From the NCBI GenBank assembly GCA_022866015.1, contig JALHTX010000204.1, positions 1-9,007 of the forward strand: 9,007 nucleotides of DNA, written 5' to 3'. This document shows positions 1-5,824 of this stretch, in pieces; within the stretch, counting starts at the first letter, position 1, and each line of letters begins with the position of its first letter. The position numbers and the translations under genes are program-made. The DNA comes from Thermoplasmatota archaeon. Lineage in GTDB: Archaea; Thermoplasmatota; E2; DHVEG-1. The notes under the pieces are model-generated. The model saw nothing but the letters and a program-made list of their open reading frames with translations, had not been told where the DNA came from and ran no database searches.

Positions 1-237
1 ACTGGTTTTGGGAAAATTAAGAGAGAACAGACAAAACAATATATTCATAAGGTTCATGATTGGGAGTATATAGCTGATCAAAAAAGATATGAGATAGCAA
101 AGGGGATATATAGACTTGAGAAAAAACTTGAGCCTATGGATGTATATCATTTACTTAAAATTTTAGATTGGGTTGATGATATCGCTGATCATGCTGAAAA
201 TGTTTCTGATTGGTTACGTTCAATGATTGCAAAATAA
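1..237 (+). CDS. DUF47 (PhoU-like) family protein, C-terminal part
   Basis: The gene enters from the left edge in frame 1, and 78 codons up to TAA (235-237) are visible. The visible part is all-helical and ends in the run LDWVDDIADHAENVSDWLR (about residues 55-73 of the fragment). This resembles the C-terminal acidic helix of DUF47/UPF0111 proteins, where a D-I-A-D-x-A-E-x-x-x-D pattern contributes metal-binding acidic residues like those of PhoU. Family members are cytoplasmic, often sit next to PiT-type phosphate transporters, and are thought to regulate them; that role is inferred here because no transporter is visible in the window. The next gene starts 44 bp downstream on the same strand, so the two probably share a transcript. 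The assignment rests on one motif and the helical character of the fragment, so another PhoU-like family is possible. Confidence 0.72.
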   Translation, partial: TGFGKIKREQTKQYIHKVHDWEYIADQKRYEIAKGIYRLEKKLEPMDVYHLLKILDWVDDIADHAENVSDWLRSMIAK

Positions 238-281
238 TTATATTTTTTTCTAAAACTTCTTATTAAACAGGTGAAATAAAA

Positions 282-788
282 ATGGATCTAATCGGAATAC
301 TGCTTGGAGCTATGCAAGATCCAATTACATATTCGATAATATTTTTTATTTATGTTATTCTGACAGTTTTATTTCTTCCTATTCCTGTTGAGATTGGTTT
401 GTTTAATCCTTATATTCACCCTGCGCTACTCATTTTTATCTTGGCTCTTGGGAAGGGAGTAGGTTCTTTAATAGCATTTGAAATTGGGACAAGAGTACGT
501 GGTGCCCTCAAGAAAAGATCTATCAGAACACCATTAACAAAAAAAATTATTGCATGGTGTGAACGATTTGTCAGGAAATATGGTTATTATGGCCTTTTCA
601 TCATAATGAGCATACCTTTAATGTTGGATTCTGTCACTGTCTATCTATTCTCTTTGTTAAATCCTAAGGATGATGGTAAAAAAGCAATGACTAGAACCTG
701 GTTTGTGCTGATAAATATAGGAGCAGGTGCTGTGAGAGGTATAATTATTCTTCTAGTAGCCTACCTTTTCAGTTTTAGACTTGTATAG
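282..788 (+). CDS. VTT/DedA-like integral membrane protein
   Basis: This is a 168-residue hydrophobic protein. The ATG start is supported by an AGGTGA Shine-Dalgarno at 269-274, 7 nt upstream. Predicted membrane segments lie at about residues 17-35, 46-68, 101-125 and 140-165. The N-terminal part carries FLPIPVEIG (31-39) followed by a Gly-rich helix, LGKGVGSLIAFEIGTRV (56-72). This matches the FLPxPxE and G-x-x-x-G-x-x-x-x-Y/F-x-x-G pattern of VTT (DedA/SNARE-associated) proteins, whose characterised members are lipid scramblases or membrane-homeostasis factors. It is slightly shorter than most DedA proteins (about 190-220 residues), and I see no clear second re-entrant Pro motif. The substrate is unknown. 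It lies 44 bp downstream of the DUF47 gene and is probably cotranscribed with it. It ends in TAG (786-788), with a TGA six codons later in the same frame. Confidence 0.72.
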   Translation: MDLIGILLGAMQDPITYSIIFFIYVILTVLFLPIPVEIGLFNPYIHPALLIFILALGKGVGSLIAFEIGTRVRGALKKRSIRTPLTKKIIAWCERFVRKYGYYGLFIIMSIPLMLDSVTVYLFSLLNPKDDGKKAMTRTWFVLINIGAGAVRGIIILLVAYLFSFRLV

Positions 789-880
789 AGCTTTTATCTA
801 AAAATATGAAATAGCCGAAATCCCTTCCCCTTGCACTCCTAAGATTTCAAAAGCAGGAAAAAATAAGAAAAAAAGAGTTA

Positions 881-897
881 GAGACTGGTTTTTTTAG
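881..897 (+). terminator. Possible T-tract terminator after the DUF47-VTT operon
   Basis: Seven consecutive T (889-895) follow GAGACTGG, about 100 bp after the VTT stop codon. Archaeal RNA polymerase can terminate at T-rich tracts without a hairpin, and none is seen here. In DNA this AT-rich such runs are common by chance, so the call is weak. Confidence 0.25.
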
Positions 898-1010
898 TTA
901 TTATTTAGGTTTAGTATTTTTTCAAATAAAAGAAAACAATAGATTATAATCTTATAAAAATCAAGAGTATAAGTTTAGCTAAAGAATTTTCTTACAAACT
1001 TGAATAATTT

Positions 1011-1045
1011 TTTATAAAAGTATAAGCAATAAAGATAGCTTATAC
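1011..1045 (+). promoter_or_regulatory. TATA-box promoter overlapped by an 8-bp inverted repeat
   Basis: A TTTATAAAA-type box lies at about 1011-1019. Directly after it is a perfect inverted repeat, GTATAAGC (1020-1027) and GCTTATAC (1038-1045), separated by 10 bp. With the usual archaeal spacing of about 25 bp from TATA box to start site, transcription would begin near 1038-1042, inside the right arm. The repeat is therefore placed where a dimeric repressor would block the polymerase. Equally, as RNA the arms could form a short 5' hairpin. The downstream ORF starts at 1099. Confidence 0.4.
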
Positions 1046-1098
1046 ATATATTCTTAAATAAAATTTATAGATATAGGGATTAAACGGAGAAAATAGAA

Positions 1099-1209
1099 AT
1101 GGATTGGGATGAAAAAATACGTATACTAGAACAATTTTTTAAAAAAGAGAAATTGAAGCATCAATTAATAGAATTTGAAAATATGTTTAGAAATTCAGAT
1201 AATAACTGA
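1099..1209 (+). CDS. Small 36-residue hypothetical protein
   Basis: This short frame runs from ATG (1099-1101) to TGA (1207-1209). A clear GGAG Shine-Dalgarno at 1086-1089 lies 9 nt before the ATG, which is the main reason to think it is real. The product begins MDWDEKIRILEQFFKKEKL and continues as one charged amphipathic helix. It has no cysteines, no membrane segment and no motif I recognise. It has its own promoter-like element upstream (1011-1045). It faces the convergent small membrane-protein gene, with 34 bp between the two stop codons. A chance ORF cannot be excluded at this length. I do not know its function. Confidence 0.45.
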   Translation: MDWDEKIRILEQFFKKEKLKHQLIEFENMFRNSDNN

Positions 1210-1243
1210 AAAAAAGTGACAATTATTTCAATTTTCTAAAATT

Positions 1244-1528
1244 TTATTTAACTCTCGATCTACATATCTGTTCCATATTTTTCTTGTGTTGTTCATCTAA
1301 GTATATTCTTAATCTTACAAAATTTTCCCAAGAAAGTTCTTTTTTTCTTAATCGCTCTTCTAATCTATCCTTTTCTTTTTTGTAAATTATTAATTCTATA
1401 TCTATTTGTTGATTATCTATTTGTTTATAATCTCTTTGTTGATTCCGTTCTCTATTTTTTATTGTTACATATATAATAGCAGCAGACAAAAATGTAAGAG
1501 CAACTCCAAACGATATGTAATTATCCAT
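1244..1528 (-). CDS. Small single-pass membrane protein with a charged coiled-coil tail
   Basis: This is a 94-residue protein starting at ATG (1526-1528 on the minus strand). Residues 5-23 form one hydrophobic membrane segment (ISFGVALTFLSAAIIYVTI). The basic residues KNRER follow directly, predicting N-out/C-in by the positive-inside rule. Residues 46-90 are highly charged and helical (for example KKEKDRLEERLRKKEL), likely a coiled coil facing the cytoplasm. Between them, three five-residue repeats NQQRD/YKQID/NQQID (about 29-43) are encoded by three tandem 15-bp units. No Shine-Dalgarno is seen. A TATA-like TTATAAAG lies only about 15 bp upstream, which is close for a standard promoter. I do not recognise the family. 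A membrane-anchored scaffold or small accessory subunit fits the shape, but that is a guess. Confidence 0.6.
   Translation of the reverse strand: MDNYISFGVALTFLSAAIIYVTIKNRERNQQRDYKQIDNQQIDIELIIYKKEKDRLEERLRKKELSWENFVRLRIYLDEQHKKNMEQICRSRVK
1401..1445. repeat. Three tandem 15-bp repeats inside the small membrane-protein gene
   Basis: The units are TCTATTTGTTGATTA (1401-1415), TCTATTTGTTTATAA (1416-1430) and TCTCTTTGTTGATTC (1431-1445). The first two differ at two positions and the third differs from the first at two. The 15-bp period preserves frame and encodes the five-residue repeats NQQID, YKQID and NQQRD, so it is a coding minisatellite that may vary in copy number. Confidence 0.8.
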
Positions 1529-1665
1529 AGGTTATCTTTATAAAAAATAGTAATGAATAATTAATAAAATATTTCATGAGTATATTACTAAAAAACAAAA
1601 AATAGTATTATACTTTTTAGATTTTAAGCAAAATATTAAATAGAAAAATGCTTTAAATCAATTTA

Positions 1666-2631
1666 TTATACATGAAATGGTGACCAATTAATCACATATT
1701 CTCTATAAACATGAGAAACATCATAATAAACATAATTATCTAAAAATTGCATCTTGAATTTTTCCAAAATGCTTCTAAGCATTTCATCATTTTTAACATA
1801 TATTTCAATAGATAGATCATATTTACCTAAAAGTTCATATGCAAATATACATGTATTTGTTTTATCAAAAAAATCTATTATAATTGGAATAATAGAAGGA
1901 TCTTTGAGGGCTATATCTATTTGTATAAATTCACGATTTATTAATGCAAGGTTCAAAGCAGCAGCGTATGTAACAATTACGCCTTCTTTTTCTAATTTTT
2001 TAATCCTATATTTTATCAATCTTGAATCAATATGCGTATCGTTAGCAATATCAGTAAGTTTTACTCTTGCATTTGTTGATATTAATTTCATTATTCCCAT
2101 ATCAATTTCATCAAGAGAATAATTTCCAATATCTACTTGATCAAATGTTTTTTTAACTGTTTTTCCTTCGTATAGAAATTTTTGGTTTAGTTTATGTGTA
2201 TTTGCTGTTGTATGAATTTCTTTTTCTAAAACATATGTTCCAAAATTATTGAAAAATTGTTGCATGAAAACTTGTAATTCACTAATATTTTTTTGAATTG
2301 TTGAAAACACCAGATCATATTTTCCTTCTAATATTCTAAGATTGATGCAAGTTGGATTGTTTGTTATGTACTTGATAATCTTATTTTCGTTTTCAGCTGT
2401 GAGTTTATGAAATTTTAGAAATATTTTGTAATATGAATATCCAAATTTTGTTGCATTAAATATTGTATATAGTCTATCCACCCAACGGTCATTTATTAGT
2501 CGTTTTATACGGTAGTTTATGGTTTCTTTTGGTAATTTTACATTTCTTGCAATCCGTGATGCTGAAGCTCTGGAGTTGATATCAAGTTCATATAATATTT
2601 TTTTATCCAATAAATCTAATTCTTTTTCCAT
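1666..2631 (-). CDS. Tandem double Lrp/AsnC-family transcriptional regulator
   Basis: This 321-residue protein is about twice the usual Lrp length and consists of two consecutive Lrp/AsnC modules. Module 1 has a winged helix at residues 6-58, with LDLLDKKILYELDINSRAS and recognition helix KETINYRIKRLI. Its sensor-like alpha/beta domain covers about 65-142 and contains LEGKYDLVFS. Module 2 repeats the pattern: LDEIDMGIMKLISTNARVK and SRLIKYRIKKLEKEGVI at 173-220, then a domain at about 235-315 with LLGKYDLSIEIYV. Both recognition helices keep the YRIKxL signature, so both may bind DNA. Single-module Lrp proteins dimerise through the RAM domain; here one chain probably provides a built-in pair. 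The ligand is unknown. The start ATG (2629-2631) has no Shine-Dalgarno and lies about 20-30 bp from a TATA-like element, so the mRNA may be nearly leaderless. The gene is divergent from the zinc-ribbon gene and may regulate that promoter and its own. Confidence 0.88.
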   Translation of the reverse strand: MEKELDLLDKKILYELDINSRASASRIARNVKLPKETINYRIKRLINDRWVDRLYTIFNATKFGYSYYKIFLKFHKLTAENENKIIKYITNNPTCINLRILEGKYDLVFSTIQKNISELQVFMQQFFNNFGTYVLEKEIHTTANTHKLNQKFLYEGKTVKKTFDQVDIGNYSLDEIDMGIMKLISTNARVKLTDIANDTHIDSRLIKYRIKKLEKEGVIVTYAAALNLALINREFIQIDIALKDPSIIPIIIDFFDKTNTCIFAYELLGKYDLSIEIYVKNDEMLRSILEKFKMQFLDNYVYYDVSHVYREYVINWSPFHV

Positions 2632-2701
2632 ATTATACTTATAATCAAAATTTTTATAATAAGTTTTTGTTTTTTTGTAAAAAACAAGTAATAGATTTTT
2701 T
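2632..2701. promoter_or_regulatory. Shared divergent promoter region between lrp-like and zinc-ribbon genes
   Basis: This 70-bp spacer is almost entirely A/T. The element TTTTTATAATAAGT (2651-2664) reads as a TATA-like box on the plus strand and, as TTATTATAAAAA, on the minus strand. It lies about 20-30 bp upstream of the minus-strand ATG and about 40-50 bp upstream of the plus-strand ATG at 2702. Neither start has a Shine-Dalgarno. Because Lrp-type regulators often autoregulate, this spacer is the likely binding site, but I see no distinct operator palindrome. Confidence 0.4.
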
Positions 2702-2875
2702 ATGGCTGCAGGTGATAAATACGCACTTGAACCTATGGATATGAAAGTAGTTTGGCATTGCTTCGAATGTAAAAAATATTATCAAAGAGACCCACTAGTA
2801 AACAGTGAGGGAGTGTTATATTGTCCATTTTGTTCATCAGAAAAGATTGAAAGAATCCCTGGTAATAAGGAATAG
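2702..2875 (+). CDS. Small zinc-ribbon protein (57 residues)
   Basis: The frame runs from ATG (2702-2704) to TAG (2873-2875). It contains two CxxC pairs, C20/C23 (HCFECKKYY) and C41/C44 (YCPFCSS), separated by 17 residues. This is the standard spacing of a one-zinc ribbon with two knuckles. Zinc ribbons of this size occur in RNA polymerase subunit P, ribosomal proteins and many small regulators. The archaeal RpoP pattern (CPYCG followed by Arg/Lys-rich residues) is only partly matched, so I do not name it. Alternative starts at M12 or M14 would give about 44-46 residues, leaving just the ribbon; no start has a Shine-Dalgarno. It is divergent from the double-Lrp regulator. A TAA follows the TAG four codons later in frame. 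The conserved cysteine pairs make a real gene likely although it is short. Confidence 0.68.
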   Translation: MAAGDKYALEPMDMKVVWHCFECKKYYQRDPLVNSEGVLYCPFCSSEKIERIPGNKE

Positions 2876-3016
2876 GACTACTGCAAATAATCATGTGATT
2901 TTTCAACTATATTTTGGTGTTAAAATCCCTTCTATATACAGTGAAAATAGTATTTCCAAAGTGGTAAAAATATTACAACGATTAAATCATTTTTAAATTG
3001 TTTTTTAGTCGTTTTT

Positions 3017-3046
3017 AAATCATTATTTTAGATTTATAAATGATTT
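3017..3046. repeat. 8-bp inverted repeat downstream of the zinc-ribbon gene
   Basis: AAATCATT (3017-3024) and AATGATTT (3039-3046) are perfect inverted copies with a 14-bp spacer. A further AAATCATTTTTAAA-like copy lies at about 2985-2998, so the block at 2980-3050 contains near-direct and inverted copies of the same AT-rich word. It may be a weak hairpin/terminator for the zinc-ribbon gene or part of the stomatin promoter. In this composition it could also be chance. Confidence 0.35.
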
Positions 3047-3149
3047 GTTTAATAATAGTAAAAAAAATAAAAATAAAGGACAGAGATTGGTATAAACTTG
3101 AGTATACATAGGTAGATTTTTAAAGAAGTAATTGTTTAGAATCATAGCA

Positions 3150-3650
3150 ATGGAGGTTGCTAAAGATATAATTGAAACTCTTATGATAATAGCAATCATT
3201 ATCATAATATTTATTGTGCTCCTCCTCTTAGCTGCGATAAAAATAATGTTTGAGTATTAGAGAATTGTGATTTTTCGATTAGGACGACTTGCTGGAATAA
3301 AAGGTTCTGGTCTCGTTCTTATTATTCCTATCATTGATAGAATTATAAAATTAGATCTACGAATAAGGACCAGTGACGTTCCGAAACAACGAATAATCAT
3401 CAGAGATAATGTTACAGTTGATGTTGATGCAGTAGTATATTACCAAATCACAGACCCACAAAAAGCAATTGTTGAAGTGCAACAATATGATATTGCAACG
3501 AATTTGGTAGCACAACCAACATTACGAGATATAATCGGGCAGAAAAATCTTGATGAACTCTTATCACAACGGGAAGAACTCAAAATAATTTATAATTTCT
3601 TTGGGATTCCAATCATTCATTTTCATAATTTTCCTCCCTACATTATATAG
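3150..3650 (+). pseudogene. Stomatin/SPFH-family membrane protein with in-frame TAG and missing C-terminus
   Basis: Reading from ATG 3150, residues 10-30 form a hydrophobic anchor followed by KIMFEY, then TAG at 3258-3260. The same frame continues RIVIFRLGRLAGIKGSGLV and an SPFH core (VDVDAVVYYQITDPQKAIVEV, then LRDIIGQKNLDELLSQRE). The family normally has Glu or Gln where the TAG stands (EY-E/Q-R). It then continues with a WGI-x-V region and a long coiled coil, to about 250 residues or more. Here the match stops near residue 144, and an unrelated-looking tail (IIYNFFGIPIIHFHNFPPYI) runs to TAG 3648-3650, giving 166 codons. Family members are membrane scaffolds, often paired with an NfeD-type partner; none is adjacent here. 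If TAG stops translation, only a 36-residue membrane peptide is made, although a GTG at 3267 could restart a soluble fragment. The two lesions favour a pseudogene. If TAG is read through, a short stomatin with its anchor would result. Confidence 0.78.
3258..3260 (+). other. In-frame amber codon in the stomatin gene
   Basis: The TAG follows FEY and precedes RIVIFRLGR, exactly within the conserved E-Y-[E/Q]-R-x-V-I-F-R-L-G-R signature of stomatins. CAG or GAG would become TAG by a single change. No frame change is needed on either side. Confidence 0.9.
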
Positions 3651-3700
3651 AATTGCTGGTTAAAATAATTATCTACTGTGAACAAAAAGGAAAATCCATT

Positions 3701-5227
3701 TTACTCACTTAAATATTTTTTTAAAACATTTGGTATTTGCTCAATTACATCTGTTGCAATAAGGCCATATGAGTATTTTTCAAATGCAAGGTTTCCTGCG
3801 GCACCATTAATAAATATTCCCATGCGTGCAGCATTAAATGGTTCAACTCCTTTTGAAAGTAATGCACCGATAATACCTGCTAAGACATCACCTGTTCCTC
3901 CTACAGTCATTGATGGGTTGTGAAAATCATTTAACTTGGTTATTTCTCCATTACTTATTACATCTACAGGTCCCTTTAAAACTATTGTAACACCTAGTTT
4001 TTTTGCCCATTTTTGAACTTCTTCTTTTCTTTTTTTAACATCATCTGTTAGATTAACACCTGTAAGATGCTTAAATTCTCCGGTATGTGGTGTAATTACT
4101 GTTTTTGTATTTTTTATAAGGTTTTGTTTTTTACCTACAACACGTATCGCATCAGCATCAATTACTATTGGTTTTTTTTGTTCAATAAATTTTTTTATTA
4201 TTTTTTCAATTGCTACTTGTGTTTGTTTTTCTATTCCTAGACCAGGTCCTATTAGCAATGCATCAACTTTATTGATTTGTTTTTCAATAATTTTAATATC
4301 TGATAAAACAAGATTTTTTTCATCATTGAGTTCTTTAACTATAAGCGTAGGTGATATTTTTGCAAGATGTTTTGCAAGTTTCACAGGTTTTATAAGCAAA
4401 GGTGAATAAGAAGTGATGGCTTTTGCTACTTTTTTCGGTGTTGCAATTATTACTAGATCTAAACCAGTTCTTTCTGCTGCGAAACTAGACAGTGCTGGTG
4501 CACCGTAATATGGCCCTCCACCAACTATCAAAAGCCTACCATTATCTCCTTTGTGTGATTCTTTTTTTGGAATTGGATAATATGTTTTTAGCTCTCCAGG
4601 GCCAACATATTCTTCTGCTTTTTTTGGAATTCCGATATCTACTATCATAATATCACCACAGTTTGTTGGATTCATTATTTTCTTAATGTCGTGAAACGTT
4701 ATAGTATAATCTGCTTTTACATAATTGTTTGTTCCAAGGCCTGTTGGAACATCTACCGATATTATAGTTTTGTTTTTAGAATTATTAATAATTTTTACAA
4801 TTGTAAGATATGGTTCTCTTATTTCTCCTGATAAACCTATCCCAAGTATTGCATCAATTATTAAATCATTTTTTGATATTAAATCAATTATTTTTAAGGT
4901 ATCATTTATATCATGAATCTCAATTTTTTTATTATTTTTGATTTTTTCATAATTTTTTTTTGAAATATCTGTTTTGATATCATTTGTTTTCCCTGAAAGA
5001 AAAACTGTTACATTATTTTTTTCTGATAGATATCTTGCTGCTACAAAACCGTCTCCACCGTTGTTTCCTGTTCCACAAAAAACTATTATGTTTTTTTGTT
5101 TTAGTTTAAGTTTTTTGTTTATAAAATCTGCAATATTTTTACCAGCATTTTCCATTAGTTTTATTGTTGGAACGCCGTAAAACTCTGAATTTATGTCTAA
5201 AACATGTATTTCTTTACCTGTTAGCAT
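3701..5227 (-). CDS. nnr: Bifunctional NAD(P)H-hydrate epimerase / ADP-dependent NAD(P)H-hydrate dehydratase (Nnr)
   Basis: This 508-residue fusion repairs NAD(P)HX, the hydrated damaged form of NAD(P)H. The N-terminal YjeF_N epimerase half (about 1-215) interconverts the R and S epimers. It shows MENAG (25-29), CGTGNNGGDGFVAAR (51-65), DAILGIGLSG (125-134), VDVPTGLG (158-165) and ADYTITF (172-178). The C-terminal ribokinase-like half (about 220-508) dehydrates S-NAD(P)HX, using ADP in prokaryotes. It shows KGDNGRLLIVGGG (226-238), LIGPGLG (325-331), VIDADA (355-360), VITPHTGEF (377-385) and the nucleotide-binding NPSMTVGGTGDVLAG (437-451). Length and domain order are typical of the family, and all main motifs are present. 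The ATG start (5225-5227) lacks a Shine-Dalgarno but lies about 25-32 bp from a TATA-like box, so the transcript may be almost leaderless. It is divergent from NAC and convergent with the stomatin gene. It is a housekeeping cytoplasmic enzyme. Confidence 0.96.
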   Translation of the reverse strand: MLTGKEIHVLDINSEFYGVPTIKLMENAGKNIADFINKKLKLKQKNIIVFCGTGNNGGDGFVAARYLSEKNNVTVFLSGKTNDIKTDISKKNYEKIKNNKKIEIHDINDTLKIIDLISKNDLIIDAILGIGLSGEIREPYLTIVKIINNSKNKTIISVDVPTGLGTNNYVKADYTITFHDIKKIMNPTNCGDIMIVDIGIPKKAEEYVGPGELKTYYPIPKKESHKGDNGRLLIVGGGPYYGAPALSSFAAERTGLDLVIIATPKKVAKAITSYSPLLIKPVKLAKHLAKISPTLIVKELNDEKNLVLSDIKIIEKQINKVDALLIGPGLGIEKQTQVAIEKIIKKFIEQKKPIVIDADAIRVVGKKQNLIKNTKTVITPHTGEFKHLTGVNLTDDVKKRKEEVQKWAKKLGVTIVLKGPVDVISNGEITKLNDFHNPSMTVGGTGDVLAGIIGALLSKGVEPFNAARMGIFINGAAGNLAFEKYSYGLIATDVIEQIPNVLKKYLSE

Positions 5228-5292
5228 ACCAAAATGTTAAACAATAAGTAATGTATATATGCTTCGAAAACTACGACTTGAGGTATATTTTT
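5228..5292. promoter_or_regulatory. Divergent promoter between nnr and nac
   Basis: The symmetrical box GTATATATG (about 5252-5260) can serve as a TATA element on both strands. On the minus strand it lies about 25-32 bp before the nnr ATG, predicting a very short leader. On the plus strand it predicts a start near 5278-5283, just at the GAGGT Shine-Dalgarno (5280-5284) of nac. A single TATA-like box thus may drive both genes. Confidence 0.45.
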
Positions 5293-5649
5293 ATGATGCC
5301 TGGACGTATGAACCCTCGACAGATGCAACAGATGATGAAAAGGTTAGGTATAAATGTTAGAGAAATCGAAAATGTTGAGGAGATAATAATTAGAACTGAT
5401 ACTAAAGAATATATTTTTGATAGTGCTGAAGTGACTGTTATGGATGCACAAGGCCAAAAAACTTATCAAATTACGGGTAGGCCAAGAATAGTTGATAGAA
5501 AGGGAAAAGTTGAAGAAAAAGAAGAAGGAATCCCTGAAGAAGACATTAATTTAGTTGCAGAGCAAACTGGTAAAAGTAAAGAGCAAGCAAAAAAAGCACT
5601 TGAAGAAACAAATGGAGATATCGCAGAAGCAATAATGAAACTTACATAA
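5293..5649 (+). CDS. nac: Nascent polypeptide-associated complex protein (archaeal NAC)
   Basis: This 118-residue protein binds ribosomes near the exit tunnel and contacts emerging chains. Archaea have a single alpha-type NAC that forms a homodimer, unlike the eukaryotic alpha/beta pair. Residues about 13-70 are the NAC domain, with MKRLGINVREIENVEEIII and TYQITGRPRIVDR. Residues about 80-118 form a UBA domain, with EEDINLVAEQTGKSKEQAKKAL and the usual NGDIAEAI end. The region opens at MMPGRMNPRQMQQMMKRLG, typical of archaeal NAC. I start it at ATG 5293 because a GAGGT Shine-Dalgarno at 5280-5284 precedes it by 8 nt and the family begins M-M-P-G/M-N. An open extension back to 5251 would put the TATA box inside the gene. 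It ends in TAA and is divergent from nnr. Identity is secure. Confidence 0.96.
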   Translation: MMPGRMNPRQMQQMMKRLGINVREIENVEEIIIRTDTKEYIFDSAEVTVMDAQGQKTYQITGRPRIVDRKGKVEEKEEGIPEEDINLVAEQTGKSKEQAKKALEETNGDIAEAIMKLT

Positions 5650-5788
5650 AGTTAGGTAATTTCCAAAATCATTATAAAAGAATTTTTGATTTTTGTTAGT
5701 TATTGTTTATCATGAATTTAGATTAAATATCGTTAAAAAACGAATAAAAAATAGACAATTATATTAAATATAGGTTAAATAAATAACA

Positions 5789-5815
5789 TATAAAAGAGAT
5801 TCTAATAAGAGAGGG
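5789..5815 (+). promoter_or_regulatory. TATA box and Shine-Dalgarno of the LuxE-like operon
   Basis: TATAAAA lies at 5789-5795 and GAGGG at 5811-5815, the latter 9 nt before the TTG start (5825). Standard spacing from this TATA box would begin the RNA at about 5816-5820, just beyond the Shine-Dalgarno, so the two signals conflict. A second A/T box at about 5759-5770 would give a leader that keeps the Shine-Dalgarno. Confidence 0.4.
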
Positions 5816-5824
5816 TATAACAAA

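Larger units (their letters stand above)
789..1098. other. 310-bp AT-rich intergenic region
   Basis: I find no protein frame or RNA gene here. The first 50 bases are less AT-rich than the rest and contain a C-rich patch at 821-838, with a weak 6-bp inverted pair GAAATC (817-822) and GATTTC (843-848). A run of seven T at 889-895 may terminate the upstream operon. The second half contains a 10-bp palindrome TTTAGCTAAA (974-983) and a promoter-like block at 1011-1045, listed separately. Apart from these the sequence is low-complexity A/T. Confidence 0.6.

Noticed and set aside
789..1098. tRNA or other structured RNA gene in the large spacer
   Set aside because: No cloverleaf, GC-rich stem or box C/D pattern is apparent; only short AT-rich inverted repeats.
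1401..1445. CRISPR or integron-type repeat
   Set aside because: The units are directly tandem with no spacers, and the period matches five codons in a coding frame.
1754..2122. Plus-strand open frame inside the Lrp-like gene
   Set aside because: The opposite strand encodes a convincing regulator with both domains.
2702..2875. RNA polymerase subunit P (Rpo12) identity for the zinc-ribbon protein
   Set aside because: Size and CxxC pairs fit, but the CPYCG and the Arg/Lys-rich C-terminal strand expected of RpoP are not clearly present; kept as generic zinc ribbon.
3150..3300. A frameshift rather than a stop as the lesion in the stomatin gene
   Set aside because: Anchor and SPFH core are in the same frame (both starts divisible by 3), so only the TAG separates them.
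5251..5292. N-terminal extension of NAC from ATG 5251
   Set aside because: The extension would overlap the TATA box, has no Shine-Dalgarno, and is not part of the family; ATG 5293 has GAGGT 8 nt upstream.
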